A DNA stretch of 64,000 bases, from the NCBI RefSeq assembly GCF_003057875.1, contig NZ_PYXZ01000004.1, positions 124,001 through 188,000 on the forward strand, written 5' to 3'. Of this stretch, positions 26,485 through 39,799 are shown piece after piece (within the stretch, counting starts at the first letter, position 1; every line of letters begins with the position of its first letter). A program made the translations under genes and the position numbers. The DNA is from Nocardioides currus. GTDB lineage: Bacteria > Actinomycetota > Actinomycetes > Propionibacteriales > Nocardioidaceae. A model generated the notes under the pieces. It had not been told where the DNA came from, ran no database searches, and worked only from the letters and a program-made list of their open reading frames with translations.

Positions 26485-29400
26485 ATGCCCACCTGGACCC
26501 TGTCCGTGCGGACCGCCCCGGAGAGCGGCCTCCCCTCCGTCGACGTCGAGGTGCACGCCCGGCCCGAGGCGACGGTCGCCGACCTCGCCCAGGCCCTGGG
26601 GCGACACCTCGCCCCCGACCAGCGCCGGCTCGACGTCGTGCCCCTCGAGGGCCGGCAGCCGTGGCCGGCCTCGCGGCCGCTCGCCGAGTGCGGGCTCCGC
26701 ACCGGTGACCTGATCGACGTCGTCACCGCCCCCCACGCGTGGCGCGACCGCCCCGCCCAGACCACCCGGCCCCGCGCGGTGCTCCGCGTCGTCGAGGGCC
26801 CGGACCGCGGCCAGCGGCTGCACGTGCGCGGCTCCTCGCTGACCCTCGGACGCGGGCCCCACTGCACGCTGCGCTTCACCGACTCGCTCGTCTCGCAGCA
26901 GCACGCCCGGATCGAGCTCGGCGCCCGACCCACGGTGTACGACGAGGGGTCGGCCAACGGCACGACCGTCGGCGACCTCCCGGTGACCTCGCCGCGCGAG
27001 ATCGACTGGGGCACCGCGATCAAGCTCGGCCGCAGCACCGTCGTCATCGACCCGGGCGAGGTCGGCACCAGCGACCCCGTCGTGTCGGTGTTCCGCCCGC
27101 CGCGGTTCGGCGACCCGCTCGCCGAGGAGACCCTCGACGTCCCGGCTCCGCCCGAGAAGCGCCGGCCCTCGCCGCTGCCGTGGGCGATGTTCGCCCTCCC
27201 CGTCGTCATGGGCTTCGCGATGTTCATGCGCAGCCAGACGCCGTACTCCCTCGTCTACATGCTGGCGTGGCCGCTCGTCGGCTACTTCGGCTGGCGCCAG
27301 CAGAAGAGGCAGGCCGAGCGGGAGTTCGCCGAGGAGCTCGCCGAGTGGCGCGAGGACGTCGACGCGCTGCTCACCACCATCGACGACCAGGCCGTGCTCC
27401 AGCGCCGCCGCTTCCACGACGACTACGCCGACGCCGAGACGCTGCGCACCCGCGCCGCCGCGCGCGATCGCTACCTGTGGGCCCGTCGCGAGGACCGTGA
27501 CGCCTTCCTCGTCACCCGCCTCGGGATCGGCACCGTGCCCGCCCTCCTGCGCGGTGAGGCCAAGGACGGGGGCGACCGGCAGGCCCGCCGCGAGCTCGTC
27601 GCCGAGCTCGACGAGCGGAGCCGGCTGGGCGACATGCCCGTCCTGGCCGACCTCGCCCAGCACGCGCTGGTCGCGATCACCGGCGAGCCCGACGACGTCG
27701 ACGCGCTGGTGCGCGCGATGCTCCTGCGGCTGGCCTTCGACCACTCCCCGACCGACCTCTCGGTGGCGGGCGCGCTGGGCCGCACCCGCAGCGGCCACGA
27801 GACCTGGCTGCGCTGGCTGCCCCACGCCTCGACCCGCGAGGGCGGCGAGCCGCCGGTCGCCGTCGGTGTGCAGGCCGGCAGCGCGCTGCTCGACCACATC
27901 CTCAGCGAGGACGGCCAGCGCGGCCACACGATCTGCCTGGTCGACGAGGAGGCTGGCCTCTCGCGCCGCAACGTCGAGGCCGTCGCGTCCTCGGCGGCCG
28001 ACCGCCACCTGCACCTGGTCTGGCTCGGCCGCTCTCCCGACGAGGTGCCGGCCGCCACCACGCTGCTCATCGACCTCACGGCCGCACCGGGCGGGACGGT
28101 CAACCTCAGCGACCGCCGCGGCGTCGCGACCATCGACACTGCCGACGGCGTCTCGCTCGACCACGCCTGGCGCACCGCCCGGCTGATGACGGGCTACGTC
28201 GACGAGGCGGCCGTGCTCCCCGCCAGCACCGCCATCCCGGCGCTGGTGCGCCTGTCCGACGTCAGCCCCGACTTCACCGACCTCGACGACGCCGACGCGG
28301 TGATCCGCCGTTGGTCGCAGTCGTCGGGCCTGCGCGCCCAGATCGGCGCCGGGGTCGACGGCGTCGTCACCCTCGACCTGCGCGAGGACGGCCCGCACGG
28401 ACTGGTCGCCGGCACCACCGGATCCGGCAAGAGCGAGCTGCTCCAGTCACTGATCTGCTCGCTGGCGCTCAACAACCCGACGTCGCGGATCAACTTCCTG
28501 CTCGTCGACTACAAGGGGGGCGCGGCCTTCCGCGAGTGCGGCGACCTCCCCCACACGGTCGGCTACATCACCGACCTGACGCCCGCCCTGGTCAGCCGCG
28601 CGCTCACCTCGCTCAGTGCCGAGATCGCCGCGCGCGAGCACCTGCTCGGGGAGTACGGCGTCAAGGACCTCGTCCAGCTGGAGCGCGAGCGTCCCGACGT
28701 CGCTCCGCCCAGCCTGCTGATCTGCGTCGACGAGTTCGCGGCGCTGACCGCGGAGGTGCCGGAGTTCGTCGACGGGATGGTCAACATCGCCCAGCGGGGG
28801 CGTTCGCTCGGGATGCACGTGCTGCTCGCCACCCAGCGGCCGGCCGGCGTGGTGACCGGCAACATCCGCGCCAACTCCGACCTGCGGATCTCGCTGCGGG
28901 TCGGCTCGAAGGACGACTCGCAGGACGTGATCGAGGGGCCCGACGCGGCGTACATCTCGCGGCGCACCCCCGGTCGGGCCTGGATCCGCCGCACCGGCCA
29001 CGGCACCGCGGAGCTCGTGCAGTCGGCGTGGACCGGTGCCCGGCAGCCGATCGCCGGCGGCGAGTCGCCGGTCGAGGTCGCGCCGTTCACCGCCGCAGCC
29101 CGCGAGGCCGACCGCGACACCGTCGCCGCGCGCCTCGACCCCCGCACCGACCTCGAGCGCTGCGTCACCACCATCACCACCGCCTTCGACCGCAGCGGGC
29201 TGTCGGCGCCACCCCAGCCGTGGCTGCCGCCGCTGCCCGCCGAGCTCCTGCTCGACGAGACGACACTCGCCGCCGACGCCGCGCACCACCCGTCCGGTCG
29301 CGTGACCATCGGACGCATCGACGAGCCCGCCGCCCAGCGGCAGCCCGCCCTGGCCGTCGACTTCGCCACCGCCGGCCACCTCCTCGTGTACGGCGCCTCC

Positions 29401-30782
29401 GGCTCCGGCAAGACCGAGCTGCTGCGCACGACGCTGCTCGCGGCGTCGGTGTCCGACCGGTTCAGTGCCGACGCCGCGGCGCCGTACGTCTACGGCATCG
29501 ACTTCGCCGGAGGTGGCCTCACCGCCCTGGCCGGGCTGCCGACCGTCGAGGCGATCGTCCCCGAGGCCCACGCGGGCCGGGTCATGCGCCTGATCCGGCT
29601 CCTCCAGCGCACGATGCGCGACCGCACCCAGACCCTCGCGTCCCGCGGCTGCTCCGACCTCGCCGACCTCGCCCGCACCGGGATCGTGCTGCCGCGTGTG
29701 TACGTCGCCATCGACAACCTGCCCGCCCTCGTGGAGTCGCTCGAGAGCGCCGGCGGCGTCGCCCGTGAGCACGTCGAGCACCTGCAGGCCGTCCTCCAGA
29801 ACGGCCGACGCGTCGGCGTGCACGTCATCGCCACGGTCCCCGGGCGCGGCGGCGTGCCGAGCTCGCTGTCCGCTGCCTTCGGCCAGCGGATCGTGCTGCG
29901 GATGACGACTGCCGACGACTACCTCATGCTCGGCGTGCCGAACGACGTGCTCGACTCCGACAGCCCGGCCGGCGCCGGCCTGCTCGGCAAGCGCAGCGTC
30001 CAGGTCGCGACGACCGGTGGCGCCGGAACCCCCGCCCAGGCCGACCGGGTCGCCGCGATCGGCGCCCTGCTCGGTGCCGAGGTGGTCGACCGGGCCCACG
30101 CCCCGGTCCCGCCGATGCCGACGCGGCTCGACCAGGCCGCCCTCCCCGTGCCCGCCGGCGCCCGGGTCGGGATCGGCGTCGACGCCGACGCGGTGGCGTT
30201 GCTCGAGGTCGACCTGCTGGCCGGCCCCGTGCTGGTCGCCGGTCGGGCACGGTCGGGCCGCACCACCGCCCTGGACGCCGTCGAGGCGATGCTGGCGAAG
30301 GCCGACGCAGCGCCGTACGTCGTCCGCGAGGGCTCGCCGCGAGCCGCCCTCGACCGCCTCGAGGGTTGGCTGGCGGGTGATCCGGAAGGTTCCGGATCGT
30401 GGTCGCTGGTCATGGTGGACGACGCGCACCTCTGGGACACTGAAGCCGGAGTCGACGCGGACTCCCGCACCGCCAGGGACGACCTCCTGCGGGTGGTGGC
30501 ACGGCATCCGACCCGGATCGCGCTCCTCGCCACCGCCGACACCACGCAGGCCAGGCAACGTGGCAGTGCGGGTGCCCTCGTCGACGCCGTGCGCCAGGGG
30601 CGCCGAGGTTTCCTGCTCCAGCCGGAGTGGAATGACGGGGAGGTCCTCGGTGTCACGGTGCCGACCAAGACCGCCGAACCACTCAGCGGGCCGGGTCGGG
30701 GGCTGTGGTGCGAGGGTGGCAACGCCGTCGTGGCCCAGCTGGTCACGACGGACGGGCAGACACCAGACGAACGGGGCGTTCG

Positions 30783-30786
<4 letters not shown>
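26485..30786 (+). CDS. eccC: EccC/EssC-type FtsK-SpoIIIE ATPase with N-terminal ubiquitin-like and FHA domains
   Basis: Motor ATPase of a type VII secretion system, 1433 residues. Residues 1-82 look ubiquitin-like (YukD/EccD type, with [10 protein letters not shown]). Residues 96-190 are an FHA domain ([33 protein letters not shown]). Two membrane spans lie at about 231-270. The first ATPase domain has Walker A GTTGSGKS (643-650) and Walker B LLICVDE (Glu750). The second has [10 protein letters not shown] (from 970). The third P-loop is degenerate, GRARSGRTT (from 1253), with Arg for the Lys. The N-terminal FHA recalls EssC of Firmicutes. Overlaps the next gene by ATGA. Confidence 0.93.
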
Positions 30787-33383
<2,597 letters not shown>

Positions 33384-33427
33384 CGTACCCCTGACCCGCC
33401 TCCACCACGATCGAAGGATCTCCGACC

Positions 33428-34417
33428 TTGACCACCCTCACCAGCGCGACGACACCCACCGAGCGCGACATCGTCGAGTTCCGCCGCCTCCACCAGGCCC
33501 TCGGCGACTCGATCGAGTCGGCGGTGCACGGCAAGCGGGCGATCATCGACCTCGTGCTCGTCGCGACGTTCGCGGGTGGCCACGTGCTCCTCGAGGACGT
33601 CCCCGGCACCGGCAAGACCACGCTCGCGCGGTCGGTCGCGCGGGCGCTGGGCGGCGAGCACCGGCGGGTGCAGTTCACCCCCGACCTGCTGCCCTCCGAC
33701 GTCACGGGCACCAGCGTCTTCGACCCGCGTGACGGCGAGGTGCGGTTCCGGCCCGGGCCGGTGTTCGCCAACGTCGTGCTCGCCGACGAGATCAACCGTG
33801 CGGCCGCCAAGACCCAGTCGGCGCTGCTCGAGGTCATGGAGGAGCACACCGTCACCGTCGGCGGCGAGACCCACGAGGTCCCGGCGCCGTTCCTGGTCAT
33901 CGCCACGCAGAACCCCGTCGACCTCGACGGCACCTACCGCCTCCCCGAGGCGCAGCTCGACCGGTTCCTGGTGAAGACCTCCCTGGGCTACCCCGACGCC
34001 GAGCACGAGATCGAGGTCCTGCGCCCCGGCAGCACCGCCGGCCGGATCGACGACGTGCACCAGGTCGCCACGCCCCACCAGGTCGCCGCCGTGTCCGCCT
34101 CGCTGGCCACCCTCCACGTCGCCGACCCGATCCTGCGCTACGTCCGCGAGATCGGCGTCGCCGTACGCAACGACGAGCGCGTGCGCCTCGGCGCCAGCAC
34201 CCGCGGGCTGCGCGCGCTGGTCCGCTGCCTCCAGGTGTACGCCGCCGCGCGCGGGCGCCACTACGTCATCCCCGCCGACGTCCACCGCCTCGCCGAGCCC
34301 GTCCTCGCCCACCGCACCGTGCTCACCCGCGACGCGGTGCTGACCGGCCACACGCAGTCCTCCGTCGTGGCCGAGGTGCTGGAGACCGTCGCGCCGCCCC
34401 AGCCCGACCAGGCCTGA
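33428..34417 (+). CDS. MoxR-family AAA+ ATPase
   Basis: Chaperone-like AAA+ ATPase of 329 residues. Walker A is DVPGTGKTTLARS, Walker B is VLADEINRAA, and the sensor regions VIATQNPVDLDGTYRLPEAQLDRF are fully typical (quoted as motifs ATQNPVD and LPEAQLDRF). The start is a TTG at 33428 with AAGGA nine bases upstream; no better start exists. MoxR-DUF58-transglutaminase sets are widespread; they are thought to help assemble membrane or secreted complexes. The gene follows the propeller protein by 44 bases. Confidence 0.93.
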   Translation: MTTLTSATTPTERDIVEFRRLHQALGDSIESAVHGKRAIIDLVLVATFAGGHVLLEDVPGTGKTTLARSVARALGGEHRRVQFTPDLLPSDVTGTSVFDPRDGEVRFRPGPVFANVVLADEINRAAAKTQSALLEVMEEHTVTVGGETHEVPAPFLVIATQNPVDLDGTYRLPEAQLDRFLVKTSLGYPDAEHEIEVLRPGSTAGRIDDVHQVATPHQVAAVSASLATLHVADPILRYVREIGVAVRNDERVRLGASTRGLRALVRCLQVYAAARGRHYVIPADVHRLAEPVLAHRTVLTRDAVLTGHTQSSVVAEVLETVAPPQPDQA

Positions 34418-34453
34418 GCGTGGTCCGCTCGCAACCGCCCGCTTCCTGCCCGA

Positions 34454-34692
34454 GGTGGCGGCACATCGCACCCGCTTGGGTGCGTGACCTGCGATCTGCC
34501 GCCACCCCATGCGGAGCGAGGCGCGCAGGCGGTCCCGGGCCCGGCCCGCGGTCGATCCGCCTGAGGGTGGCGGCACATCGCGCCGTACGTCGCCCGCCGG
34601 CTGCGATCTGCCGCCACCGCCGCGCCACGCCGACCCGGGGGTGGCGGCACATCGCCGAACAGGCAACCGCGACTCTTCGATCTGCCGCCACC
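34454..34692. repeat. Array of alternating inverted 16-bp words with 37-bp period
   Basis: This holds most of the 322-base gap between moxR and the DUF58 gene. Left word GGTGGCGGCACATCGC at 34454, 34566 and 34640; right word GCGATCTGCCGCCACC at 34491, 34603 and 34677 (first base T in the last). Each left-right pair spans 53 bases (16-21-16) with unrelated 21-base interiors. Starts fall on a 37-base grid with one missing slot near 34528-34552, where a degenerate CGATCCGCC remains. Each pair can fold as a hairpin with one conserved C-C mismatch. No gene is seen in the gap. Confidence 0.9.
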
Positions 34693-34739
34693 CCGCCGGA
34701 GCCGAGCCGCGCCCCGCGTCCACGAGTCGGTGGTCACCC

Positions 34740-35897
34740 GTGATCCTCTGGCAGGCGCTGACCGTCCGGGGCCGGTGGGTCGGCGCGCTCGCGCTGGTCC
34801 TCGGCGTGGCCGGCACCAGCTGGAGCTACCCCCTCGTCGGCGCGCTGGGGCTGGTCCTCGGCGCCCTGGTCGTCGTCGAGCTGATCGCCGTGCTGACCAG
34901 CCGCGACCTCGCCGTGCACCGCACCGTCTCGCCGCTGGTCGTCGTGCGCCAGGGGCCGTGCGAGGGGCACCTCACGCTCTCGGGCCGTCGCCGCCAAGGG
35001 CTGATGCGGGCCGACGTCGCCGAGCAGGTCGACGGCGAGCTGGTGCCCATCGACCTCCCGGCCCGGCGCACGGGCGACGCGACCGTCAGCTATCCCATCC
35101 CGACGCGGCGCCGGGGCGTGCTCGACGTCGGACCGGTGCACGTGCGCCGCTCGTCGCTCGCCGGGATGGCCGCGCGGGCCAGCGAGGTCGGTGAGGTGGT
35201 CGAGGTCCGTGTCCTGCCGCGGATCGTGCCGCTCACCTCGATGGCGATGGGCCACCGCCGGGCCCTCACCGGCGGCGACGACAGCGCCGAGCTCGGCGGC
35301 ACCGACCTCGTCGGCCTGCACGAGTACACGATGGGCGACGACCTGCGCCGCCTTCACTGGGCCACCTCGGCCCGCACCGGCACGCTGATGGTGCGCGAGG
35401 ACGCCGACCCGGCCGAGCCCCACGTCTGCGTCGTGCTCGACGACCGGGCCGCCAGCTACGCCGACCGCGCCGACGACTTCGAGGACGCCGTGGAGGTCGC
35501 CGCCGCCCTGTGCCGGGTGTCGGTCGAGCGCGGCCACCCGGTGCGCTTCCGGTCGCTCAGCGGTCGCGACGAGATCGTGGTGCCGGGCTCGGCCAGCCGT
35601 CTCCCCCGGCGCGAGGCCCGCGACATCGACTGGCTGCTCACCGAGATCGACACCGTCGACGACGACCGGATCGGCCACCTGGGACGCCGCGACCTCGACG
35701 TGCTCGTCGCCGTGACCGGGCACGCTGGCGACGTACGCGACCTGTCCCGTCACCTCGAGGGCGCCGAGGACACCGTCGTGTGCGTCGTCGACCCGCAGCC
35801 CACCGTTGCCGCGGGTCGCGAGGCCGGGCTGCTCGTGCTGCGCGGCCGCACCTCGCTGGACCTCGCCCGGCTGTGGGACACGGCGGTCGCGCGATGA
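34740..35897 (+). CDS. DUF58-domain membrane protein
   Basis: Protein of 385 residues with two N-terminal membrane spans (about 15-32 and 35-53) and a cytoplasmic DUF58 domain (von Willebrand A-like). The DUF58 signature is HEYTMGDDLRRLHWATSART (about 197-216). GTG start at 34740; the frame is open further upstream but would cross the repeat array. It is the usual partner of MoxR ATPases and overlaps the transglutaminase-like gene by ATGA. Confidence 0.88.
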   Translation: MILWQALTVRGRWVGALALVLGVAGTSWSYPLVGALGLVLGALVVVELIAVLTSRDLAVHRTVSPLVVVRQGPCEGHLTLSGRRRQGLMRADVAEQVDGELVPIDLPARRTGDATVSYPIPTRRRGVLDVGPVHVRRSSLAGMAARASEVGEVVEVRVLPRIVPLTSMAMGHRRALTGGDDSAELGGTDLVGLHEYTMGDDLRRLHWATSARTGTLMVREDADPAEPHVCVVLDDRAASYADRADDFEDAVEVAAALCRVSVERGHPVRFRSLSGRDEIVVPGSASRLPRREARDIDWLLTEIDTVDDDRIGHLGRRDLDVLVAVTGHAGDVRDLSRHLEGAEDTVVCVVDPQPTVAAGREAGLLVLRGRTSLDLARLWDTAVAR

Positions 35898-38050
35898 GCA
35901 CGACCACCGCCCCTCGTCCGGTCGAGGAGACCGTCACCCCGACGCCGGCCCCGGGCCGCCCGTCGGTGACCACGCCGATCTGGTCCGCCGCCCTGCTCGT
36001 CATCGGCTCGCTCTCGCTGGCCACCGCGTGGTCCGGCCTCTGGCCCGCGCTCGCACTGTGCGCCGCCGCGGTGGTGCCGCTCGTCCTCGTCCGCCTCGTG
36101 GTCCGGGCCGGGATCTCGCCGTGGGCCGGCGCCACCGCCGTGGTGCTGCTGCTCCTGCTGGTGGCCTACGTCCTGGCCGCACGGGCGGAGACCTCGTTCG
36201 TCGACACGGTGCGCGACGCCGTACCCCGCCTCCTCACCACGCCCCGCCCCTATCCCGTCCGCGCCGACCTGCTCGTGGCGCCCATGGTGCTGACGGGGCT
36301 GGTCTCGGTGCTGGTCGCGCTGCGCCTGCCGTCGCCGCACCGGGTGGCGCCGGTGCTGGGGGCGAGCGTGCTGTACGTCGCGGGCGCGCTGCTCACCGTC
36401 GGCGAGGGTGACCGCTGGGGACTGGTGGCGGCGCTGCTGCTCGTCGCCTCGGTGCTCGGCTGGATCCTGCTCGACCAGCACCGCGAGCCGACGTCGCACC
36501 GCATCGCCGTCGCCGCTCCGCTGGCCGTCGCGGGCGTCGGCATCGTGGCCGCCGCGTCGCTGCTGCCCTCGACCAGCCCCTTCCAACCGCGCGACGTCGT
36601 CGACCCGCCGGTGGTCACGGTCGTGGCGAGCAGCCCGATGCCGCAGCTCGGCGCCTGGCAGGCGCGCCCCGACGACGCGCTGCTCGAGGTGAGCGGGCCG
36701 GCCGTGCCGCTGCGGCTCGTGACGCTCGACGGCTACGACGGGACGCACTGGACCGCGCCGACGAGCTACGCCCCGCTCGGTTCGCGCGACGCCGACGTCT
36801 CCCTGCCGCCCGGACGACGCACCCGCACGTCGACCCTCCGCGTCCACCTGACGTCACTGGGCGGCAGCTGGCTGCCCACGCCCGGCTGGCCGACCGCGAT
36901 CTCGGAGGAGCGCGCCGTCGTGGACGACGAGACCGGCACCGCCTTCCTCGCCACCGCCGACGCGCTCGACCCCGCTTCGGGCCTCGACCCCGGCGGCGCC
37001 GGGCCCACCGCCGACCTGACCTACGACGTGACCGGCCGCGTCGACGAGCCGTCGCCCGACGACCTCCGCACCGCCGCCGTCCCCGCCCCGGACGAGGTCT
37101 CGCGCTACCTCGCCCTGCCCAACCTCCCGGTCGAGCTCGCCCGGTTCGCCGACCAGGCCGCCGCCGGCGCCGTCACGCCGTTCGAGCGGGCGCGGTCGAT
37201 CGAGCAGCTCGTCCGCGAGCGCGCCAAGCTGTCCGCGAAGGCCATCTCCGGGTCGCAGCTGTGGCGCATCACCTCCTTCCTGCTGGGCGAGAAGGGCGAC
37301 CCCGGGGCCCGCATCGGCACCTCCGAGCAGTTCGCCACCTCCTTCGCCCTCCTCGCGCGCTACAACGGGCTCCCGACGCGAGTCGTGGTCGGGTTCCGGG
37401 CCGGCGAGCAGCAGGCCGACGGCAGCCGGGTGGTGCACGGGAGCGACGCCTTCGCCTGGCCCGAGGTCTACTTCGAGGAGCTCGGGTGGGTGCCGTTCTC
37501 CCCCGCGCCCGACGACGACACGTTCCGCCGCGACCTCCCGCAGGAGACACGGGCGCCCGACGACGACGCCGACGAGGAGCTCACCCCCACCGAGCCGACC
37601 CCGTCGGCCGACGCCTCGACCGAGGAGGCCGCCCCACCGGAGGCGCCGGGATCGGTGTGGCCGCTGGTCGCCGCAGGCGTGGCCGGCGTCGTCGCCCTGC
37701 TTGCCCTCGTGCTGGCCGCCGCCCGAGCCCTGCGGCGTCACGGCCACCGTCGACGCGGCGCGCCCGGCGCGTGGGCCGAGGTGCTCGACGCGCTCCACCT
37801 CGCCGGCGACCGCCCGCCCCGGCACTGGTCGGCCAGCCAGGTCGCCGCCGCCCTCGACGAACGCCTCGCGATCACGTCCGCCGCGCCGATCGCCGACCAC
37901 GCCGAACGGGCCGCCTTCTCCCCCGACCCCGTGGACGGTGCCGCCGCCTGGGACGACGAGCGCTCGGTGCGCACGGCCGTGCGCCGCAGCGTGCCGGTGT
38001 GGCGCCGGTGGTGGTGGTCCCTCGACCCGCGGGTGTTCGCGCGGCGCTGA
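35894..38050 (+). CDS. TgpA-like membrane protein with a catalytically dead transglutaminase domain
   Basis: Protein of 718 residues. About six membrane spans (residues 28-230) precede an extracytoplasmic transglutaminase-like domain (about 395-545), then a Pro/Glu/Asp-rich linker, one more membrane span (about 590-613) and a cytoplasmic tail with DUF4129-like helices. The fold signatures are intact (SEQFATSFALLARYNGLPTRV, quoted in part as QFATSFALLARYNG; PEVYFEELGWVPFSP), but the triad is lost: Ser477 replaces Cys, Phe520 replaces His and Ser536 replaces Asp. The spacing 43 and 16 fits TgpA. Third member of the MoxR-DUF58-TgpA set; convergent with the kinase. Confidence 0.9.
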   Translation: MSTTTAPRPVEETVTPTPAPGRPSVTTPIWSAALLVIGSLSLATAWSGLWPALALCAAAVVPLVLVRLVVRAGISPWAGATAVVLLLLLVAYVLAARAETSFVDTVRDAVPRLLTTPRPYPVRADLLVAPMVLTGLVSVLVALRLPSPHRVAPVLGASVLYVAGALLTVGEGDRWGLVAALLLVASVLGWILLDQHREPTSHRIAVAAPLAVAGVGIVAAASLLPSTSPFQPRDVVDPPVVTVVASSPMPQLGAWQARPDDALLEVSGPAVPLRLVTLDGYDGTHWTAPTSYAPLGSRDADVSLPPGRRTRTSTLRVHLTSLGGSWLPTPGWPTAISEERAVVDDETGTAFLATADALDPASGLDPGGAGPTADLTYDVTGRVDEPSPDDLRTAAVPAPDEVSRYLALPNLPVELARFADQAAAGAVTPFERARSIEQLVRERAKLSAKAISGSQLWRITSFLLGEKGDPGARIGTSEQFATSFALLARYNGLPTRVVVGFRAGEQQADGSRVVHGSDAFAWPEVYFEELGWVPFSPAPDDDTFRRDLPQETRAPDDDADEELTPTEPTPSADASTEEAAPPEAPGSVWPLVAAGVAGVVALLALVLAAARALRRHGHRRRGAPGAWAEVLDALHLAGDRPPRHWSASQVAAALDERLAITSAAPIADHAERAAFSPDPVDGAAAWDDERSVRTAVRRSVPVWRRWWWSLDPRVFARR

Positions 38051-38066
38051 GCGCGACCTGGCGGGA

Positions 38067-39779
38067 TCAGCCCCTGTTGGTCAGGCAGCGCACGCCCCGC
38101 GACAGGCCGAGCGCGCCGTCGGGCATCCGCAGCACCATCACGAAGCAGCTGCGACCCGGCTCGAGCTGGAACGGGATCTCCGCCTCCGTCTGGCCGAAGT
38201 CGAAGGCCTGCACCGGGCTCTTCTCCGGGGTCGTCTGCGACAGGATGAACGACGCCTCGCCGTCGCTCGGGTCCTGCCACGCGGCCACGATCTTGCCGTC
38301 CTCGTAGCGGAAGTCGGTGATCTTGAAGGCCAGCGCGGGGTCGGCGATGTCCGGCTTCTCGTCGGTGTCGACCGGCTTGTCGCCCAGCTCGGGGATCGGC
38401 TGGCCGGCACTGCCCTCTTCGGCCGCCGGCGCATCGGCCGGGTCCTCGTCGCGCAGGACGGAGCCGGCGATGCCCAGCGCCGTACCGACCACCAGCGCCA
38501 GCGCGCCGAGACCCAGGACCAGGCGTCGCCGGCGGCGCGAGGCGGGAGCGGGCGGCGCGGCCTCCGGCGGCTCGTCCGGTGTGACGGGCTCGGCGTCCGG
38601 GACCGGCAGTCCTATCCCGGTGGGCTCGGCATCGACGGGTACGTCGATGGGCGCGTGCGCCGCGGCCGACAGCGCCACCGGGGCCGGCGAGCGCGCGTGG
38701 TCCGGTTCCGGCTCGGGGCGGGCTCGCGGGTGGGTGCGGTCGTCGCTGTCGGGCAACGGGACCGCCGGTGTCGCCGATGCCGCCGGAGCCCAGGCGCGGC
38801 CGGTGTGGTCGGCACCGTCGACCGACTCGCTCGGGGCGACGGGAGCAGCGGGAGCAGCGACGGGCCTGGTGGGGGCGGGTGCGGCACCCGGCTCCCACGC
38901 CCGGTGGCGGAGGCCGAGCAGGGCGTCGTGCAGCTCGCCGGCCGAGGACCAACGGCCCTCGACCTCCTTGACGAGGCAGCGGTCGATGATCGCGGCGAGG
39001 TCGGTCGTGCCCGGCACGGCCAGCGGGCGGTGCGGCTCGATCCGTGCGCGGCGCAGGTAGGCCAGCGCTGAGTCGTCGTCGGGGTCGTCACTGGCGAACG
39101 GTGGGCGGCCGTCGACCAGCGTGTAGAGCGTCGAGCCGAGGGACCAGATGTCGTCGGCGGCGGTGGGCGGGTGGCCGTCCAGGACCTGCGGCGAGGCGTG
39201 GCGGTAGGTGAAGGTCTCGACCGAGCTGGTGTGCTCGGAGTCGACGAGCCGGGCGATCCCGAAGTCGGCCAGCACCCACGAGGTGGGCAGCACGAGCACG
39301 TTCTGCGGCTTCACGTCGCGGTGCAGGACGCCGCGGTCGTGGGCGAAGGACAGGGCGTCGGCGAGCACGAGGCCGATGCGCACGACCTCGTCGACCGGCA
39401 ACGGTCCGAACTCGCGGAGCCGGTCGTGGAGCGTGCCGCCGGGATAGAACTCCATCACGATCGCGGGGCGGCCCGAGCCGGTGATCCCGGTGGCGAGCAC
39501 GGTCACGATGTTGGGGTGCTGCCGGCCGAGGTCGAGGGTGATCTCGACCTCGCGGGCGAAGCGGGCGGCGCGGGCCTCGTCGTCGACGTCGAGCACCTTG
39601 ATCGCGACGTCGCGCCCGAGGGTGTCCTCGACGGCGCGGTAGACGACGGAGTCGCCCCCGACGCCGATCTGGTGCAGGTCGGAGTAGCCGGTGAGCGACT
39701 CGGTGGTGGGGGCGGTCGTGGCGGGGGCAGGGGGTTTCCACGCTGCGTGGCCCGAGCCGTCCCCCGTCATGCGGCCCAT
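38067..39779 (-). CDS. Transmembrane serine/threonine protein kinase (PknB-type)
   Basis: Protein of 570 residues. Kinase domain about 32-290: glycine loop IGVGGDSVVY (38-47), Lys61 in VAIKVLD, HRDVKPQN (153-160) and DFGIA (172-176). The usual APE motif reads SPQ (HASPQVL). A long Ala/Pro linker (about 295-415) leads to one membrane span (about 419-441) and an extracytoplasmic domain (447-570) with two Cys, not PASTA repeats. GGGAG lies seven bases before the ATG at 39779; an ATG three codons later is possible. It faces the type VII genes and is a candidate to phosphorylate the FHA partners. Confidence 0.92.
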   Translation of the reverse strand: MGRMTGDGSGHAAWKPPAPATTAPTTESLTGYSDLHQIGVGGDSVVYRAVEDTLGRDVAIKVLDVDDEARAARFAREVEITLDLGRQHPNIVTVLATGITGSGRPAIVMEFYPGGTLHDRLREFGPLPVDEVVRIGLVLADALSFAHDRGVLHRDVKPQNVLVLPTSWVLADFGIARLVDSEHTSSVETFTYRHASPQVLDGHPPTAADDIWSLGSTLYTLVDGRPPFASDDPDDDSALAYLRRARIEPHRPLAVPGTTDLAAIIDRCLVKEVEGRWSSAGELHDALLGLRHRAWEPGAAPAPTRPVAAPAAPVAPSESVDGADHTGRAWAPAASATPAVPLPDSDDRTHPRARPEPEPDHARSPAPVALSAAAHAPIDVPVDAEPTGIGLPVPDAEPVTPDEPPEAAPPAPASRRRRRLVLGLGALALVVGTALGIAGSVLRDEDPADAPAAEEGSAGQPIPELGDKPVDTDEKPDIADPALAFKITDFRYEDGKIVAAWQDPSDGEASFILSQTTPEKSPVQAFDFGQTEAEIPFQLEPGRSCFVMVLRMPDGALGLSRGVRCLTNRG

Positions 39780-39799
39780 CCCTTCACTCCCCCAGAGCC

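Noticed and set aside
34454..34692. CRISPR array
   Set aside because: The 16-base words alternate in orientation and the interiors are only 21 bases; CRISPR repeats are all in one orientation, and no cas gene is present.
34509..34739. Extended N-terminus of the DUF58 protein
   Set aside because: It would translate the inverted repeat array and yield an Arg/Pro-rich segment unlike the family.
37300..37510. Sequencing error as the cause of the missing transglutaminase triad
   Set aside because: Three separate in-frame codons differ, each as a clean sense codon, while flanking motifs are intact; a single error cannot explain this.
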